DNA of 64,000 bases from NCBI GenBank assembly GCA_033558025.1, contig JAUCEF010000001.1, positions 124,001-188,000 of the forward strand, given 5' to 3'. Shown in pieces: positions 59,492-64,000 of this stretch (the stretch's first letter is position 1; every line of letters begins with the position of its first letter). The position numbers and the translations under genes were made by a program. This DNA comes from Phytophthora sp. 'mugwort' (lineage: Eukaryota > Oomycota > Peronosporomycetes > Peronosporales > Peronosporaceae). Under the pieces are notes generated by a model. It was not told where the DNA came from and ran no database searches. It saw nothing but the letters and a program-made list of their open reading frames with translations.

Positions 59492-61795
59492 ATGCGTCTC
59501 CAGTACTCGCAGTTGCCTGTGCCCCACCACACGGAAATCGTGACAGCCTGTTGTTGGACGCCCGAGAACGACGCGATCACATGCAGCGACGACAAGTCCA
59601 TCGTGCGATGGCGAATGGACGGGGAAGTGGCTGGGAACGTGACCAAGATGGACGCCTACGTCACATCGGTGCACTGGGTGCCGTCGGTGGGCAAGCAGAA
59701 CGCCGATACCTTTGCTGTTTCCTGCACTGACGGCACGTTCCGCTTGATCTCGAAAAGTGGTCGCGAGGAGAAACGTGTGCAGGCTTGCGATGCTGGAGCT
59801 GTGATCGCTCTCAAGTGGAACTACGACGGCACAGCACTTGTGACTGCAGGCGAGGACGGCACGCTCAAGATCTGGTCACGTAGTGGCAATCTGCGGTCGA
59901 CACTAGCGACGGCAGGTCGGTCTGTATACGACGTGTGCTGGGGACCAGATAGCGACCAGCTCCTCTTCACGCACGGCAACAATCTGGTCATCAAGACGGT
60001 GCAACTTGGACGCAAGGACATCCAGTGGAAGGCTCACGACGGCTCCATCTTGTGCTTGGACTGGAATCCGATCAACAACCGCCTCGTCTCGGGCGGTGAA
60101 GACCGTATCTTCCGAGTTTGGGACGCCTTTGGCCGCCAACTGTACCAAAGTCCGGCAGGTGAGCACGTTATCACGTCCATCGCGTGGTGTCCCAACGGTA
60201 ACTGCTTCGCTGTGGGCTCGTACAACATGTTGCGACTGTGTGATCAGACTGGGTGGTCGTACTGTCGCCAACGCCCTCAAAGCGGCTCATTGATGGACTT
60301 GGCTTGGGCTTCTGACTCGACGCAACTCGTGGCTGCAGGTGGCAATGGTGCCATCGTGTTTGCGCAGGTTGTGGGGCGTCTACTGCCGTGGAAAAAGGTC
60401 GAAGTGACTCTTGTAGATCCTCGCAAAATCCACGTTCATGACGTAGTGAATGAGACCCTCGAGGAGCTCGACTTTGCCCGCGACCGCGTTGTCGAAATGT
60501 CGTTTGCTCATGGCTTTCTCGTGGTCTGCACGGCCACACAATGTTTCATTTATGACGCGCAGAGCTGGAATACGCCTCATATCTTTGATCTGCGTGCTGC
60601 TGTGAATCTGCTCGTCCAGAGCGAGAGTCACTTCCTGACTGTGGACAACTTTAACGGGATCCAAGTCTACTCGTATGAAGGCAAGACCGTGAGCAACCCG
60701 AAGTTTTCCGGCCTGCATGTTGAGTTCCTTAGTAGCCACACGATCTCGCTCAGTAGCGACACGCTGGCCATTTTGGATCACTCGGACCGCAAAACGATCC
60801 GATGTTTCGACTTGAACACGGGCAAACAGCTACCTGTGGTGATCACACACTCGCTGGAAATCCTCGAAGTAGCTCTCAGTCGCTTCGGACCCATGGAAGA
60901 TCGTAAGGTCTTGTTTATCGACCGGAATCGCGATATGTATCTCTCTCGTGTGGCCAACAAGGGCAACTTTAAGTTGCATGCTCAGGTGGACTCTGCAGCT
61001 TGGAATGACGCATCCGAGCTCTTGATTGCCATTGCAGACGCGAAACTGCTCACGTGGACATACCCCAACATGGTCTACGTGGATCGTACGCTGTTGCCAG
61101 ACGTGGTCGAGTCCCGAGACGGCGCCGATTTCCTCAAGATGGCCGCAATAACGAGCTTTGTAGGCTCGAGCGTAACAGTGCGGCGGGCAGACGGCACGAC
61201 ACTTGCTGCTAGTGTGTCGCCCTATGCGCCAATGCTGTACGAGTTCACGACGGCAACTGACTGGGACAAAGCTGTGAGACTCTGCCGTTTTGTCAAGAGC
61301 AAAAGCTTGTGGACCTGCTTAGCTGGCATGGCACTTCATCGACGCCACTTGGAGACAGCAGAGATCGCGCTTGCATCCATTGACTGTGTCGATAAGCTTT
61401 ATTTCGTGCTGCACGTCAAGAGTCTTGCCTCTGACGAGCGTCGCAACGCTGAGTTGGCTCTGTACTCTGGCAATGTCGACGAAGCTGAGGCCATCTTGTT
61501 GCAGGCACACCCGATGCCTTTCGTGTATCGAGCTATTAAGCTGAATCTGAGGCTGTTCCGCTGGGAGCGAGCACTGGATCTAGCAATTAAACACACAACT
61601 GACGCTGGAACACACGTAGACACGGTACTGGCCTACCGTGAACGATTTCTCGCTGCGAACAAGCTCCAAGAGACTGACAGGAAGTTCCTGCAGTACTCGA
61701 AGCAGGTGGCCATCGACTGGGAAACTATCTCCAAGAAGAAAGAGCTTGAGAGGGAAAAGGAACAGCACAACAGCGGTGGCAGTCGTCGTAAGTAG
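59492..61795 (+). CDS. IFT80: Intraflagellar transport protein IFT80
   Basis: IFT80 belongs to IFT complex B and carries cargo into the growing flagellum. The product has 767 residues, close to human IFT80 (777), and there is no intron. It starts MRLQYSQLPVPHHTEIV, then CSDDKSIVRWRMDG. Two WD40 propellers follow, with units such as ALVTAGEDGTLKIWSRSGN, DWNPINNRLVSGGEDRIFRVWD and CPNGNCFAVGSYNMLRLCD. The C-terminal part is helical (HRRHLETAEIALASID, NAELALYSGNVDEAEAILLQ). The ATG at 59492 aligns with the human start; the frame upstream only offers GTG. It fits an organism that makes flagellated zoospores. Confidence 0.95.
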   Translation: MRLQYSQLPVPHHTEIVTACCWTPENDAITCSDDKSIVRWRMDGEVAGNVTKMDAYVTSVHWVPSVGKQNADTFAVSCTDGTFRLISKSGREEKRVQACDAGAVIALKWNYDGTALVTAGEDGTLKIWSRSGNLRSTLATAGRSVYDVCWGPDSDQLLFTHGNNLVIKTVQLGRKDIQWKAHDGSILCLDWNPINNRLVSGGEDRIFRVWDAFGRQLYQSPAGEHVITSIAWCPNGNCFAVGSYNMLRLCDQTGWSYCRQRPQSGSLMDLAWASDSTQLVAAGGNGAIVFAQVVGRLLPWKKVEVTLVDPRKIHVHDVVNETLEELDFARDRVVEMSFAHGFLVVCTATQCFIYDAQSWNTPHIFDLRAAVNLLVQSESHFLTVDNFNGIQVYSYEGKTVSNPKFSGLHVEFLSSHTISLSSDTLAILDHSDRKTIRCFDLNTGKQLPVVITHSLEILEVALSRFGPMEDRKVLFIDRNRDMYLSRVANKGNFKLHAQVDSAAWNDASELLIAIADAKLLTWTYPNMVYVDRTLLPDVVESRDGADFLKMAAITSFVGSSVTVRRADGTTLAASVSPYAPMLYEFTTATDWDKAVRLCRFVKSKSLWTCLAGMALHRRHLETAEIALASIDCVDKLYFVLHVKSLASDERRNAELALYSGNVDEAEAILLQAHPMPFVYRAIKLNLRLFRWERALDLAIKHTTDAGTHVDTVLAYRERFLAANKLQETDRKFLQYSKQVAIDWETISKKKELEREKEQHNSGGSRRK

Positions 61796-62137
61796 GAGGC
61801 GCACGTTCCGTTCTTATCGCTAGTTTCTTGTCTCTGTGCTTCAAAAGCCAGGACAAGCCGTACAAAGCCTTACAACGTCATTTCTCGTCACCACATATTA
61901 AAAAGGAACAAGCCTACATGCATACTCCCTTCTGCTTGACATAAGAAGAGATCAGGCGAGGGTGAAGACAGCATAAGCTGAGAGTAGGCGCGAACTCACT
62001 CTGGAGACGTCCCCACTTGGCTTTGATGGACTCCACGTAGCCCGATCGCTCTTACGTGTGCAACTGGCGTGCCTACATTTATCGTTGCCTGCTATCTACT
62101 AGGTCCTCCTCCTCATCTACTGAATCTTCTGTGCGTC
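61796..62137. other. Convergent 3' region of IFT80 and RAB6
   Basis: This 340-base gap lies between two stop codons facing each other. It should hold both poly(A) sites. No gene or repeat is seen. Confidence 0.5.
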
Positions 62138-63172
<1,035 letters not shown>

Positions 63173-63293
63173 TTAATAAAAACCATGTATTTATGTGCAC
63201 CACACAGTGTGTAGTGCACACCACATTGGCTTACAGCTTCACTTCTGTCAGTAGCCGAAAAGCCTCAGACGGAGACAAAGGGCGGAGCTGAGC

Positions 63294-64000
63294 ATGGAAC
63301 AAGCTGCAGTCCCCGACACGCGTCCGCGACGCGGAGCCTCGCGCGCCACTCGATCCGCCGTCAAGACGTCGAGACGCGAGATGTTGAAGCCCTCGCGCGG
63401 TGGTGGGTCCTCAGCTGATGAAGAAGAGGAGGAAGAAGAGGAAGAAGAGGAGGAGGAGGAGATTGAGGAGGAGGAGGAGGAGCCCGTGGATGAAGCCGAC
63501 GAAGCCGAGCTGGACGCCATCGACGCCGCGTACCGTATCTCGCCCACGGCACGGGAGCTGCACACACTGGAGCAAGGAACGCTCGTGCGTATCCTCAAGA
63601 CGCCCGACGTGGAGCAGCGCGTGCCCCACACAGTGTTAAAGGTGGGCGTGGTGGAGGAGGTGCCGCAGCATCCTAATACCTGGTTCAAGGTGCGTATCCG
63701 TGACGGCGATGTGGTCTACAAGTACCGTCCGTCAGCGCTCGAGGTGCTGGAAGATGGAGACGACGTTAGTAGCCCTGCAGATTCTCCGCTTCACAGCCCC
63801 GTGGCAACTCAACAAAAGCATGTAGAAGAAGGAGAACAGAAGGAAAAGAGCAGACATCATGATGATATAGAGGAAGGAGAGCACAACAAGGAGAGTGAAG
63901 AGAATCATCGCCTGGAGACAGGTACCCGTGTCCATTTGAAGTTGGAGACGCTGCCCAATGCCGAGAAACGCTATCTAAAGAACTATGACGGGAAGCAGGG
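63294..64000 (+). CDS. Acidic protein with SH3-like modules (partial, runs off the window)
   Basis: An ATG at 63294 opens a frame that stays open for 235 codons to the right edge. After a basic start comes a long run of Glu codons (about residues 42-64). Next is a compact module TLVRILKTPDVEQRVPHTVLKVGVVEEVPQHPNTWFKVRIRDGD, here named by its edges (about residues 98-140), with the look of a small beta barrel. A second similar module seems to start at TGTRVHLKLETLPN near the edge. No family is recognised. It is divergent from RAB6, with 175 bases between the ATGs. Confidence 0.6.
   Translation, partial: MEQAAVPDTRPRRGASRATRSAVKTSRREMLKPSRGGGSSADEEEEEEEEEEEEEEIEEEEEEPVDEADEAELDAIDAAYRISPTARELHTLEQGTLVRILKTPDVEQRVPHTVLKVGVVEEVPQHPNTWFKVRIRDGDVVYKYRPSALEVLEDGDDVSSPADSPLHSPVATQQKHVEEGEQKEKSRHHDDIEEGEHNKESEENHRLETGTRVHLKLETLPNAEKRYLKNYDGKQ

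Overview
The window looks like nuclear DNA of an oomycete, most probably Phytophthora or a close relative. Genes are compact, with none to six introns. Introns are about 55-220 nt, mostly with GTRNGT-like donors and CAG/TAG acceptors. Two 5' flanks carry sequences resembling the oomycete initiator (TCATTYY...). The repeats are eukaryotic DNA transposons (MULE, pogo, hAT, piggyBac) and a Copia element. Genus is inferred from style and gene content; no search could be run.

Layout. 1-5.3 kb is transposon debris: a decayed MULE transposase and a pogo/Tigger-like element with 18-bp inverted ends and TA target sites. 5.5-15 kb is a dense conserved block: a DUF4833 protein, VPS45, an amino-acid permease, a MOT1-type molybdate transporter and proteasome subunit RPN2. 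15-17.6 kb has no convincing gene. 17.7-21.2 kb holds a tandem pair of FAD oxidoreductases. 21.3-27.5 kb carries an ANGEL/CCR4-type phosphodiesterase divergent from RPB11, a 1035-residue protein with a fourfold internal repeat, and a small secreted Cys-rich protein.

27.6-42.2 kb is the most unusual part. Two apparently identical 1,288-bp inverted arms, each with a tRNA-Arg(CCG) gene, enclose about 12 kb of nested transposons. A Copia element sits in a hAT element, which sits in a TTAA-flanked element with long inverted ends. A second copy of the TTAA target lies beyond a neighbouring piggyBac pseudogene. The arms end 149 bp from the secreted-protein gene and 101 bp from CDT1.

42.3-64 kb is a second conserved block: CDT1, a SAM-domain protein, single-chain ATP-citrate lyase, a small STPGR-like protein, a GPH/SLC45-like sugar transporter, Ran, NOP10, an ERCC6L2-like SNF2 ATPase, a small membrane protein, IFT80, Rab6 and a partial acidic protein at the right edge.

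Functionally the block is mostly housekeeping: replication licensing and repair (CDT1, ERCC6L2-like), transcription and RNA (RPB11, NOP10, ANGEL-like), trafficking (VPS45, Rab6, Ran), proteolysis (RPN2), acetyl-CoA supply (ACL) and cilia (IFT80). IFT80 fits an organism with flagellated zoospores. Exon structures given were read by hand; they are frame-consistent but not supported by transcripts.
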